DNA of 64,000 nucleotides from Steinernema hermaphroditum (Eukaryota > Nematoda > Chromadorea > Rhabditida > Steinernematidae): assembly GCA_030435675.1 (NCBI GenBank), contig CM059621.1, positions 6,200,001 to 6,264,000 on the forward strand, written 5' to 3'. Both the position numbers and the translations under genes were made by a program. The notes beneath the pieces were generated by a model. That model was not told the origin of the DNA. It ran no database searches and saw only the letters and a program-made list of their open reading frames with translations. Of the stretch, positions 11,478 to 22,690 are shown in pieces; the stretch's first letter is position 1, and each line of letters starts with the position of its first letter.

Positions 11478-12777
11478 TAAGGTGTACGCTTATTTCCATA
11501 GAAAATACTGCATACAATAATTGCTTTGAAACGAAGGGCGAGCCCTGTAGCCTTGACGGCTTATCGTATGGTACATAAATCAGCTTGTCCTCCTCCCAGA
11601 CATGTCTGGGCACTTAGACTTTTGGCCACTATTCGCTAATAGAACCATTTACTTTTCATACAGCACTTAGCTCTATCTACCCTCACCTGTGCCCTCACCC
11701 CATCCGCAAATAACCTTATCACGTGCCAATATTGAATAGCTTGACTAAAAACTGTATGTTTTGCATGAACAAACAATCGTCGCAAGAGTGACCCGTTTTC
11801 AGCTTAACAACCCAATAGTTTCATGGTCATCGTCTTATCAGCGAAGTAAATGTTACTCGATATTTCCAGCAACACTTGATCATCTTTCCGACACTTCACG
11901 ACACAAACACAAGAGGAAAAGCCCATAATCCAGAATATCTCCTATAAACACGATAGCTCAGCTAGAAGCAGTAGATTTAGGACCATTTCTATATCTGTCT
12001 ACGTAGTAAGGAAACCAAGAATAACCGTTTCGTCGACAAATGAGCTTTACGGATTGTGACACGGCCTTGAAAAGATAGATGTATAAAAAGGAAACGCTTC
12101 GAAATAATTCCTCCTTGTCTCTGGCAGTGAAGCTCGTTCGGCAATGGTTCACATAGTCTTCTCATCGCAATTCGACGGTGACTGCGATTCTGCAACGCCT
12201 ACCTACTGCAGCCGATGCGTAAGGAATAGGCGATAAAGACAGTGACAACATGGTTATTGATGAATTTCTCAAGAAATGTTACGATGATCATGGCTGTGTA
12301 AAATAAATTATTTATTAGAAGCGGATCTTGGGTGGCGCAAGCAATTGTATGTGTTCCGAGATGCTTTGATGGCGCCTTGCTTCTGGCGGTGCTAACGATA
12401 CGCTTGGCGGTTTCTATTCGCAATTGGAATCGATGCACTCGCTCGTTTACTCAATTCTTTACTCAGCATCAAAGTCCAAAAACAGACATTCCTGCGCACA
12501 ACACCGCTTGGCAACAAGAATCGAGTACAATTGTCTGTAGTGTTTGTCTGCTAGACAGGAGTCGTCACAGTCTAGGAGCAAAGATGAAACCGTCAACACT
12601 TCTGATGATCTATGAAGTTATTAAATTCCAGCCTTCCTATGCCTCTGGCAACCTTCGACAGTCCCAAAGTTGTCTAGGATAAAAATTTGCACTTAAAGTG
12701 TACTCCAAGACGTCACTCGATTCTGAGAGAGCCTGTGAGCTTTATGTGCTTCAGAGATGGGAACGAACGATTAGGGT
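11478..12777. other. Spacer with possible two-exon minus-strand gene
   Basis: Two neighbouring minus-strand frames at 12199-12438 and 11958-12152 could be exons of one gene. The first contains RIETAKRIVSTARSKAPSKH and the membrane-like stretch YTAMIIVTFLEKFI, and ends at a GTAGGC donor-like site. The second contains RDKEELFRSVSFLYIYLFK. I do not recognise either, and a 116-codon plus-strand frame overlaps, so no gene is called. Confidence 0.25.
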
Positions 12778-13404
12778 AAAAAGAGCCCACCGGACATACC
12801 CGTTTCAATCTATTGTCGAGCTGTTCCTCGCATAGACATGATGCTTGATGTTTGGGAATGTTGTTCGAAAAGGTGAGAATGCCTTTTGGATTTTCGCATT
12901 CTCTAAGGTAGAATCTCCGATGGTGCTCAGAAATAGCGAAAGCTGCTAAGACGGCAGGGCTCGCTTTAAACCCATAGGCACAGTCCTAAACCGGAGCCTA
13001 AGCCAAGCTTGGATGTTAACCTCAGTAGTAGAAGGGGTTAGACCCGGACAAAATCGATAAAAATTAGACTCGGACACTTTTGTTGAGCATCGCTTAGGTC
13101 CCACCCCGAAAGGCTTGTTAGTGAAAAAGGGGTACATGAGTGGTTACGGTGCATGAATAGGGTACGGTAGATGATATGGTGTGATGGATCCTAACGCTGA
13201 TGTGACGCGGACGACGACGACGATTTTGTCCGGGTCTAACCCCTTCTACTAACCTCGTTCCAAAAAAATTAAAAGAGGGCTCGCCTGCGTCTCGCCCGCA
13301 GCCCAAAGCCTAAATCCAGTTTGCAGCAACTACTATGACAGATAGATACGTGAGATAGCTCGACAATAGATTGAAGAGGATATGTTATGGTGGGCTCTTT
13401 CTTC
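12778..13404. mobile_element. Non-autonomous TIR element with nested palindromes
   Basis: Terminal inverted repeats of about 45 bp: 12778-12822 (AAAGAGCCCACC ... TCAATCTATTGTCGAGCT) and the complement at 13357-13404. Inside is a second inverted pair, AGAAGGGGTTAGACCCGGAC at about 13029 and its complement near 13225-13245. There is no supported coding sequence; open frames here are short and overlap. The layout fits a non-autonomous DNA transposon or two nested ones. Target duplications were not clear. Confidence 0.7.
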
Positions 13405-13603
13405 CTGAAAACGGGACGAACGAATCAGATCGGCTCAGTCAGCTGGTAAGCCAGTTGACACTGATGTACTAGGCTGATATGCTCTTCTTGTTCATATCTG
13501 TTGACGAAGCTCTTTTGTATATAGCTTAACATAAAGCATGGCTTTGAAACATCAGAAACTATTGAAGCATGTTAAAATATGTGAATGCAGAAGCACATGG
13601 CAG

Positions 13604-14416
13604 TAGGGTTGTCGAATATTCGAAAATCCTCGAATATCGAATCGAATCGAATATTCGATATTCGAAGGTTCGAATCGAATCGAACTGATGAATCAGCTAA
13701 AGTCGATAACATGGCAACTTTTTTGTTAACGAGAAAAAACAATGCAAGTCGGAAAGTCTCATGTGTTATTTTGGTGAGACTGGAAATCTGACCTACCTTA
13801 ACGTTACCAGCATTAAATCGCACAAGTGCCTTGAAAGATTTATATTCAACAATGTTCGCGCTTAGATTCGCGTCCGCAATGAACTTAACAAGCAGCGTCT
13901 CGAACTTCTGCGATCGCTGCTTGTGGCAGTCTTCCGCGTAGTCGGTGATGCAAGTTTGTGCAGCTCGCTTCGAAAGCTGCTCCGCTTCTTGCACTTGCAT
14001 CTTGTTCGTTCGATTTTCTCCCAATTCCATTTCTGCGTGAGCCTTCTTCAGATGATTCCAAAGGGGTGAAGTGGTCCCGGTTGTGCTAACCGCAAAACGC
14101 CGCAAGCAGTAGTTGCAAACCGCGGTGTTTCCGCTGCGCTTATAGTGCTTCCACACCAAACTACAACCACCCATTCTTGCAAGATAAAAAGAAATCCACA
14201 ATCGACTTCCAATGATAGTAGGAAGCACGCTATTTGATGGCGGAACTTTGTCGCGTCGAGACCCAGAACATATTTTGATTCGATATTCGGAAATCTTCGA
14301 ATATCGAATCGAATCGAATATTCGAGATTCGCAGATCCTCGAATATCGAATCGAATCGAATATTCGATATTCGTAAAAACTCGAATTATTCGATTCGATT
14401 CGATTCGACAACCCTA
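13604..14416 (-). mobile_element. Deleted hAT transposon with BED-finger exon
   Basis: An 813-bp element bounded by TAGGGTTGTCGAAT and its complement ATTCGACAACCCTA, and flanked by exact 8-bp duplications CATGGCAG at 13596-13603 and 14417-14424. An 8-bp duplication with TAGGGTTG-type ends is the mark of the hAT superfamily. Subterminal DNA is built of repeated CGAATATCGAATCGAATCGA-like words at both ends. On the minus strand, a frame from ATG 14174 to a GTAGGT donor at 13796 encodes a BED-type zinc finger (SLVWKHYKRSG, CNYCLRRF, LWNHLKKAH), the N-terminal DNA-binding part of hAT transposases. The catalytic part is absent, so this copy is non-autonomous. The clean duplication implies fairly recent insertion. 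Confidence 0.92.
13797..14174 (-). pseudogene. hAT transposase N-terminal BED exon, truncated
   Basis: About 126 codons from MGGCSLVW to FNAGNVK, ending at a GTAGGT splice donor. The BED finger has the pattern C-x2-C then H-x4-H (CNYC ... HLKKAH), with the aromatic SLVWKHY lead-in. It is followed by a polar stretch, KRAAQTCITDYAEDCHKQ, resembling the region before the hAT dimerisation and catalytic core. No downstream exon with the RNase-H-like DDE core or C-terminal dimerisation motif remains inside the element. This is the broken remnant of a transposase, though a host-recruited BED protein cannot be fully excluded. Confidence 0.8.
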
Positions 14417-14424
14417 CATGGCAG

Positions 14425-17403
14425 TATCCCTTTCTTTTCGCACATATTATATACATTCCTGATAAGTTGATAAAATGGGTTTGTAGGCACCAAATTGCGG
14501 CTAGGACAGCGAAGACACTTGTTTCAGCTGGTTGATGTTACTCGTGTGCAAAGAACCAGCAGCAAAGAAAAGAATAGGAAAATATAGAAAACAGAAACTT
14601 CATTGTGAATGTTCCCTTAAAACGTGTTTGTTGACGTTGCTCGCTTGCATGTCGAAAGTTACAAAATCGAAATGCCACATTTACAAAGAGAAAACGTGGC
14701 TCTTCGACAGTGTCAAGATTAAAAACAGAAATCAAAGATCTAACATGCTACGAGTAGCAGAGATCTGAAGCCAATCAGGAGGATACCGAAAACTGCCGAT
14801 GTAAACAAAACTTTTAAAGCGCGAGATATACTCATTTGACGCAGAGGAGAATAATCCAAAGTCAGTTTAATGTTTGCGGGTGACAAAGATCGCGTGATTA
14901 TAATCACTGTAAATTTCAAAGATCCTGTTTTTCATGTTTTGGATAAATGGAGTGAAGATCACAAATCGAACAACGTGGAGAAAGGTTTTTGTCGTAGAAG
15001 ATTCTTTCGATGCTTACAAAAAAATCCTTGGGATCTATCCCTGTAGTCTTCTGTCAACTTTTTTATCGTTCCCAAAATTTAAAGATTTTAAAGGCTGAAC
15101 CTAAAATGCTTCTTGATCACTTCTAGAATTCCAAGTAGATCTTCTTCAGTCGTCTCAGGGATCGGCTGAGTGACTAACCAATCCGATCGCATCCGTCTGT
15201 ATCCATCGCTTGTAGCCAAAAATAAGAGATCTGGCTAATCGTCATTAGTCAGCTTCTAATTGACGCCTTCACTCCGCTTTATTCATTCAGTGAATTTCAC
15301 GAAGAGCGCCAATTCCATCACGCATTGAAAAAAAGATCTTTGGGAAAGTGACCTACGTCAACCACATGAGGAGAACCCCATGTCATAGATCGGAGATCGG
15401 TACGTTATACCACAACAACATACAATTTTTGAAATCGGGATTAGCCATGTACCGCAGTTTCTATTGTGATCTTTGTTTTCCGAAACGAAGATTCAAAATG
15501 GACGCTGTGACCGGAATCCTGCTCGTTCGATGCATCTTCCGGTAATCTAAGCATGATGGAGTTTTATCACCAATAGTCATGTTAATAGAGGACTCAAGAG
15601 GAAACCAGTAAAAGCACTATAAAATATACATTCCTGTGTTTGCAATTCATTTTCTATGGCAACTGGTACATCCCATTTCTGTTATAAAAGTGATTGTTTT
15701 CCGCATCCATAACATCTTTTGCCACCTATCTTGAACTCAGTCACACTTCGTTGAACTCGAGTGCTACGAGATGACCAATAATCAAGCGATGATCTCTTTC
15801 CCTAATGACTCAAATCTTTTCAGCAATTTCAATTAGCGCAAAGTGGCGCGGAGAAAAGAATTTTCAAAATTCTCGGGAGGCTGACATTTGCAAACGATCT
15901 TCGCAGGATTTGTGGATGCATAAAAGCGAGCGCAGCAGAGCAAAGTTGAAGGTCTTCCCCCGCCGAACGGTGTGCTCTACTTCGCTGTCCCTATTCTCCA
16001 CAATGGTCCATATTGTTATCAGCACGCATGAAGCCGTGGACGACCTCTGCTGCACTACGAATCCAGCCAGGCGACGAAGAAGGAAGTAGTGCGCCTGTGG
16101 CCACGAAGGCAGTAATTTATGCAACTATACCGTTGTGCTTCGTACGCTACGCAATAAACTAACCACTCTCTCTCTTTTTGTGCATAGTAATCTGAATACA
16201 CACCTCGGTCCGGAGTACCTGCGTTAGTCTCGCATAGAAGTGAAACATAAGACTTTTTGACAATGTTGTAACTGACATTGTTTGACGCGAAGTGTCATCA
16301 GATCGACCATATGAGATCCATGGCGGATTGAAGAGAACGATTGCTAAAAGTTGCTAAAGCAACTCAAAGTACTGGAATGATGGAAAAAAGAATATGACAA
16401 AGTATATTTGGAAGAATAAAGATTGCATGTCCGCTACATGGTATTGAATTTGCCGGTGTAGGTGAGACCGAAGCAACAAGACTCAGGAATGCCAAGTAAA
16501 ATCCATTACTTCAAAAATCCAGAGCAAACAATAAACGTCCGCCTCATTTCATGAATTTCATACGTGCCCTGCGGCATACTGAGCAATTTCTCAGCCTCAT
16601 CAAAAATCCGATACTAACAAGTTACTAAAGCACTTGTAGAAATCGCCTTTGTCCGCCATAGAATATCTTTAACAAGTAAGTCAGTATTGAGACTTTAAAG
16701 AAAGCTCTTTCTGTTTCAAATAGCTTCATCGGCTGATGTCCAATATCTTGCAAGTTAAATAATACAAGCATTACGGTAGTTTTTCTTCAACTCCTTGCCA
16801 ATGTTTTTTATTTATTTGAGGGCCTTCGAGCTGTTTCTGTTTCAAATAGCTTCATCGGCTGATATCCAATATCTTTCAAAAAATCTTAGGCGACGGTTAT
16901 GAAATTCAACAAAGCCAAAATTGTTTAAAATTAGCAGAGCTTATCCTAATTCCACGGATTTGAGCGGCATTAACGATTCTTAGCCGTCTTGGAAATAAAG
17001 CAATGTTTCTCAGATGTCTCTAAGACTACGAAGAAAGCTCCTAAGTAGAGATCATCTGCTACCACCCACAAGAATCAAAACGTTGTTATCCCCTACTTAG
17101 AATATTATCTGCCAGAAATCTGTATCATCGTTGAAGCTAATGCCACAAATTCTGAGAAACCATTGTTGCTACAGGTTTCATTAATCTTCGCGTTTCTTTT
17201 TTTAAAGTTCGTAAGTTTTCTAAATTTGTAATTTCTGTCTTTTGAGCAGAACAATGTGTTTTTGTCCAGCCGGAATTCGGCAGGGCTGAGAAGAGAGAAT
17301 GACCCTCGATGACTTGACTCAGACCACTTAAAGTCAGCGACACGAACATGGCATTTCGATGAAAGAGATAAAAGAAACACCACAAAAATGTATTATCAAA
17401 TAA
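14425..17403. other. Intergenic 3 kb, no convincing gene
   Basis: AT-rich, with many overlapping short frames on both strands and no recognisable domain. The longest are 94 codons plus (15805-16089) and 86 codons minus (15864-16124), which overlap each other. A 44-bp direct repeat is listed separately. Confidence 0.4.
16709..16878. repeat. 44-bp direct repeat, two copies
   Basis: TTCTGTTTCAAATAGCTTCA begins both copies, at 16709-16752 and 16835-16878. They differ at only a few bases over about 44 bp and are 126 bp apart. The origin is unknown. Confidence 0.8.
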
Positions 17404-18139
17404 TCAAACTCTAATTTGAGCCGATGGATACGCACCGTCGTCGTCTTTCTTCAAATCCGGAATATACTCGTCTGTATCTTCGCTGTCAGCTACTTGAACG
17501 CTAGCAGTGCGCTGGGTTTCTTCGTCGGGCAAGTTCACAATGTCCACTCCTACACTCTCCGTACTCAGCTTCTTCTTCTCTCCTTGCTTCTTCATTTTTC
17601 GGACCGTAGCAAATGGTCTTTTGCTCTTAAGCAAAGCAAGACTTCGAGTGCTCGCTAAAAGCATCGAATGCGAAAACGGCCACTACAAAAACCTACACTT
17701 TGGACGCCGTTTAGGCTCCGGACCTTGGTGCACCTTGCTGTCAACGGCCGGCTTCGCAGAAGTGAAGGCCGGAGTCTTCTCCCCGACAACATTCGCTTTC
17801 TTCGACTCTGCCGATGCGGTCAGGAGCGGATCGGCCGATGACTTCAGCGGCTCCGCTGACTCTCCGCTGACTTTGCTTAGCATCGATGGCGAAGGAAAAG
17901 AGGAACTCGCAGGAAAATTCGGAGGATCACATGTTGAAGTCTTTTGCTCGGAAATTCGCAGCGTTGTCACCGGCGCAGCTTTCGATTCAGTCTTCTTCTT
18001 GACATCGCTCCTCTTCACACAAGAGAGCGAAGCAACGAATCCGAAGAGCACGGCATCTGAAATCAAATTGATCAAACCCTTCCTCTGGCAAGCGAATACA
18101 CCTACTTGTGACAGAGAGCACAACGGCCGCCGGCAACAT
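17404..18139 (-). CDS. Small single-pass membrane protein, charged
   Basis: Proposed three-exon gene of 214 aa: exons 18106-18139, 17697-18056 and 17404-17654, introns 49 and 42 bp, with GTAGGT donors, frame kept. The start at 18139 was chosen because splicing the first exon to the second yields a clean hydrophobic N-terminus, MLPAAVVLSVT + NAVLFGFVASLSCV, followed by lysines. The rest is low-complexity: Ser/Lys/Ala/Pro-rich, then a basic block (RKMKKQGEKKKLS) and an acidic tail (DSEDTDEYIPDLKKDDDGAY). No family recognised. It is divergent from the phosphatase-like gene across a 220-bp shared upstream region, suggesting co-regulation. An alternative longer start exists in the same frame at 18276 but would delete the tidy signal. 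Confidence 0.65.
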
Positions 18140-18359
18140 TTCTGCAAAAGCTGACCGCTGTGCGCGGCGTCTCTAACAAATGACCTTTGCCCGCGACAGG
18201 CACCGAAACGGCCGTCGCTAGACACTAAATTAGCATCGGAGGAGGGGCAGGGGCGACCGAGGATGGCCGGTTTCATTCGAAAAGACGACAGGTTTGCGAC
18301 CGGTTGGTCGATGATCTACCCTGCGATCTCACTTTTTCGGAGATGTTTAGGGTGACGCG
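18140..18359. promoter_or_regulatory. Shared upstream region of divergent gene pair
   Basis: A 220-bp gap separates the start codons of the membrane-protein gene (minus) and the PP1-like gene (plus). Any core promoters for both must lie here or overlap the coding starts. No TATA box was recognised. Confidence 0.45.
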
Positions 18360-21173
18360 ATGAACGCTAACAATCGAATGTGCCAGCCGGGATGCATCGT
18401 CTACGAAGAGCTGAACTCCATGATTGAAAGTATGCTGGAGTACGCGAAGAAGAAGCGCGATGACCGCTACGTTCACTACGAGCCGCTGACCGGCACTCAG
18501 ATGAATGCGGTGAGTTTTGACGGTAGAAGTCGTTCGTTGGTAACGAGTGAGCGCGGGAGGTCGGCCTGTAGGGAAAATTTGCAGAGGATCGTTTTGCAGT
18601 TTCAGGGTGTTCGCGGCAAAATCACTTTCCTTTCCTCTTTTTCCCAATTTCGGGACGTTTTTGTGGTTTCACTTATTTCAGGTATCTTTATGCACTTAGC
18701 GCAAGAGCACTGTGATCAGCGCTTGCTTTTTGGGTGCTTTTCCTGCGTGCGATAGAGAAACTTCCGAAAACGTTCTATTTGGGGATGTTTTTGCAAACTC
18801 GGGAAAACTGTGCGTTACGCAAGTATTACGTGAAGGATGACAGAATCGCCACTCCTTATCGTTGATTTCATCTGCTCAAAGTTCAGAGACTAATGGCCTT
18901 GTTTAGTTTCTTTCACATGTTGTAAATGTCTTTGCGCACCTTCTCAAACGTTCTCGACATATAATTTTGATCCCTTTGTGCTATTTCATGCAGTTTAGCA
19001 ATAGCACGTGCTGGGTTATAACTTATAATTATAACACCGGGTGAACAGAAAACATGTTTCCTATTTATACTTTTAATACGAGGGATATACTGGCGGAGGG
19101 GTTCTAGGTTTGTAGTTTTTAGTCAAATCCGCTTCCGTGGGAGAGATTCTCCAAGGATGTGTGGGAAAATGTCGATGCAGCCGTTCCTTTGTTGCGATTT
19201 GCGAAAAGGAAACGGAACTATCGACAACAGCGCCGTCGTTTGCATATGAATGGACGGCGACTGCTTTTTGCGGTGTTATTCGTCACATTCGCGCAACATA
19301 TCCGTCAGCTGTGAGATCGAGCGTAAGGGAGCAGCGAACATTCAAAAGTTGAAGATCAGCTCAGCACTTTCCAGGGTATTTTGTTGCTGCAGTCATCACA
19401 GTCATCGCTAGTTTGTTTATGGCATTGACAGGACTATCACGTGTTTTTTTCGCGCTACATCACTCCTGGCTTTGTATTAATCGATGGTGTTTCAGGTTAC
19501 CCACAGAGTAAAGGAGCTCTTTCTAAGCGAACTAACTCTGGTCGATATCCGTAAAATCCATCAAAACGGTGTGGTCGTGGTCGGTGACCTCAACGGAGGC
19601 TTCGAAGACCTCATCGCCATCATCAGTCGATATGGATTCCCTCCGAACAAGTACTACATATTCCTTGGTATGACACGTTTATTTTAGCCCTCATAGTAAA
19701 ACTTTCCGATTTTAGGGAACTATGTGAACATCGACGAGCGTCGAACGGATACCTCGCGTCCCATCGATTCCCTTTCTACCATAATGTTTATATTTCTGCT
19801 GAGACTCCGCTTTGCCAGCCACGTTACGGTGCTGCGTGGAGTAAACGAAACGTTTGTGAACAACATGGACTCTCGGTTCTACAAGCAGGTAGTCTTTCCT
19901 ATCATGTTCTAAAGACCTGTCTTCTAAAACGATCGCTCCCTTCGGCCATTTACCGTAGTCACTCATTTCCGCTTGTGGACTTGTCGATTGAACTTTTCAA
20001 TTTCAGTGCGAGCAGCATGGATTGAGTTGGCTCCACGCCCGAATCAATGAAGCTTTCGACGAAATGCCGTTGTCGTGCACAGTTGACGGTCATTTTCTTT
20101 ATCGCCTTACGAAAACCTTATATGGTATTTTAGGCTACTTTCTCGCCCACGGCGGACTAACGCAGTTTGCTCAAACAAAGGGCTGGCTGAAGGATGTTGA
20201 GAGGCCGATTGATGGAGAGCAAGTGATCGACACGCTCGTCTTGAACGACATGCTCTGTGCGCAGCTCCAGCTCGATCAAGCTGAACACTTTCGACCGAGT
20301 TCCGGTGGGTACGGCTTCGATTACTCTCCCGATTCAGCGAGGATCATGCTGGACGCGCTCGTTTGCCACTCAATGATTAGCTCACAGCAGCCAGAGTCTT
20401 CTGGAGTGAGTGCGATCCTCATCGCTTTTTTATTTTATGTGGTTTAGGGTTCCTCTACGCAGATTGGAGAGGACAAATGGTATTATACTCTCCATTCACA
20501 GCACACTGTTCTCCCTCAACCGGATGGACATATGACCAAGACGTCTACGGTACTTCGCCTCCCTAAGAATTCCTTTGAACCGGTGTTCCCGACCTCCCCT
20601 CGTGGAATCGACCGCTTGATTGATGATATCCGTGCTATTGGGTATGATCACAATACTTTAATGATTTAAAATAATCTGTTTGATTCAGTAGTGCTCACTT
20701 CTTTGATCGTCAGAATCTCGAAACCACTGAATTTCCCCCCATCCCTGATGGTGATGAAGAGCGTACTATCGATTACAAGGGTCTGCCGTTCTCCAAGATG
20801 GTATCGAACCAGGAAATGTCGTCGTACTTTCAAGCGGTCGCTGGAGAGGTGTTGTGGCGTTTGCGAAAGCTCGACTCAGTTTTCCGTTACACGTCTGAGT
20901 ATGTTCCTCTCATCATCGACGTCGCCAAACGAGTCATCACTCGTGCGTCGGCAGCGCCGTGGGAGGCGCGCCTCTTCGCGGCGTATTCGGAGCGCTACGG
21001 TAACCGGCACCGCTATCCTATCCCTGACGTTCGTGTCTTCACGAAGGAACGTAAAGGTTTGATGAAAGCTCTCAGTGTATGAGTTAATGTACTACGCTTT
21101 AGACATTCTCGACCGCAAGAAGACCATCAAAGAGTGTTTCCGTTTTCTCAATGTGAAACCTAAGGGCAAATGA
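18360..21173 (+). CDS. PP1-type Ser/Thr pseudophosphatase
   Basis: Eight exons (18360-18509, 19496-19667, 19716-19888, 20007-20088, 20134-20405, 20448-20641, 20689-21056, 21103-21173) give 493 aa in unbroken frame. Residues 50-300 follow the PP1 catalytic fold, but signatures are altered. GDIHG is GDLNG, GDYVDRG is GNYVNID, and GNHE is GVNE, while HGGL is intact. By PP1 numbering this replaces His66, Asp92, Asn124, the proton donor His125 and Arg96. Two metal positions (Asp64, His173) remain, and a CH near the RAHQ position may be the last. Catalysis is therefore unlikely; a substrate-binding or scaffolding role is inferred. About 190 extra residues follow the fold. Intron 1 (986 bp) is unusually long. 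Nematodes carry many PP1-like sperm proteins, and the MSP gene lies 1.5 kb away. AATAAA at 21190. Confidence 0.88.
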
Positions 21174-21349
21174 GAAAACCGAGTGTGCTAATAAACAGTC
21201 ATAGGCGTGTCGTATACATGATTTTAAAAACTCTGGATTCGTTTTTGATGAATTCTTTTGTTAGTTGGGAGAAGCTACCACCGTGCGTTCCACTCGCGTC
21301 GAAACTTCGAATCTCCACTCCAAAACTTTATTAAAATTTTTGCTTTCAG

Positions 21350-21638
21350 ATGAGCGAATTGAAAGCAGAGCATTCCGAAAGCAGCGAGAGCGATTCCAGC
21401 GAAGGCGACCATCGCCCCATTCTTGATTTCAGAGAGGATGACGGCCACGTACGGATTTCTTTTTGTTCAGTGTCCTAAATTTTTCTTCTAGATCATTTGC
21501 AAGCACGATGTGTTACTGTTGAAGCTGGCAAAGGACCCGGTGTTCTTCACTTCGCTGATGAAAGAGAACCCAGTGTTGGCCGTCCGGATGGTCCACTACG
21601 TTGAGAAGCTGAAGCCGCACTTTTTCATTCGACCTTGA
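21350..21638 (+). CDS. Small acidic 81-aa protein
   Basis: Two exons, 21350-21448 and 21492-21638, with a 43-bp intron. The N-terminal half is acidic and Ser-rich (SESSESDSSEGDH); the C-terminal half is compact (KHDVLLLKLAKDPVFF, then VRMVHYVEKLKPHFFIRP). The ATG follows TTTTGCTTTCAG immediately, a splice-leader acceptor-like site. It sits only 177 bp after the phosphatase stop and 155 bp after its poly(A) signal, spacing typical of a nematode operon. I do not recognise a family. Confidence 0.7.
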
Positions 21639-21886
21639 CCTCATGGCGGCGTTGTATGTGATTGTATTTTTCAAAGTTGACATAAAATCTCATGTATTCT
21701 TATAGTTATCAAAACTAATTTCATTTTGTATCACATGTTCGAGCAGGCAGAGCACAATAGGCAATTTAGACGGAATTGTTTTATCAGTGGCAGTGAATGG
21801 TTTGACAAACAAGGGGAGTTTCCTATTCAACTGCGGTTATCAAGTGGTAATATGTAACCAGAGCAAAGAACGTTCTTCTTTCCACG

Positions 21887-21893
21887 TATAAAA
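21887..21893 (+). promoter_or_regulatory. TATA box of TIMP gene
   Basis: TATAAAA lies 39 bp upstream of the TIMP start codon, a normal distance for a gene with a very short leader. Confidence 0.55.
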
Positions 21894-21931
21894 CAGATCA
21901 AAACTGAAGTGGAGGAATCTTCTTGGTCGAG

Positions 21932-22474
21932 ATGCACCGCTTCGTCCTCTTGTCTGCACTTCTGGCCGTTGGCTTCGGGTGTACGTGTCCCAACTGGCCT
22001 AACACCAAAGGAAACTACTGCGATTCCGATTTCGGTACTTCAAAACTACCCTCAAGTTTATGACTGTGCTTCAGTTGGTCTGTTCACGATCGGCAGAAAG
22101 ACGATTCCGGAAGACCAACCCGGGAAAATCTACTATCTGACTCGTGTGGATCGCGTCTTCAAAGACACCAAAGGGTTTACGAAGGTGTTCCCCACGAACT
22201 TGGTCGTCACGAATTCCCAAATTACAGCTTGTGGATTGTGTTGGCTTGAGAGCGGCAAGCAGTACCTCTTGAATGGTCCTGTTGTCAACGCCACTGTCGG
22301 TATGAAGCATTGTCCACTAGTTGTATAGCGATGATGTTGACTACAGATTTCATTGACCCTCGAGCTCTTGAAGTGTCCACCTGCGTCGAGCTGGCACCGA
22401 CCCAATGGTCGGAAGTCCCTGTTGATATTAAGAAGACCCTGGAAAACGGCGGATTCAATTGCACTAGTAATTGA
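21932..22474 (+). CDS. TIMP-like secreted metalloprotease inhibitor
   Basis: Three exons, 21932-22034, 22075-22299 and 22347-22474, encode 151 aa. MHRFVLLSALLAVGFG is a signal peptide. The mature chain begins Cys-Thr-Cys, the arrangement in which the TIMP N-terminal cysteine inserts into a metalloprotease active site; NYCDSDFVGLF matches the family's C-x-SDFV block. Further cysteines (ACGLCWL, STCVEL, FNCTSN) complete a single netrin-like (NTR) domain, so this is a one-domain TIMP like other nematode ones, without the vertebrate C-terminal domain. N-glycosylation sites occur at VNATV and FNCTS. It probably acts extracellularly on ADAM or MMP enzymes. It follows the 81-aa gene by 294 bp but has its own TATA box, so independent transcription is likely. 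Confidence 0.87.
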
Positions 22475-22690
22475 GGACGCCTCCTTTCCTATTTTGATAC
22501 AAAATGAATTATTTTTTACATACGTAAACGAATATCATTTTATATACACCACCAATATTCCCGAGCCTCAAACGTCAAATTTCCACTGATATTCTGAAAA
22601 CACCGAGCCCTAACCCTAGACAAAAAGAGCAACACAAGATTCAGAACAAAGCTTTATCATCACACACACAGCCACACATCACACACACAC
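22475..22690. repeat. Convergent 3' spacer with CA microsatellite
   Basis: Gap between the converging TIMP and MSP genes. CACACACA tracts occupy about 22659-22690, ending at the MSP stop codon, so they lie in the MSP 3' UTR. No other feature seen. Confidence 0.7.
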
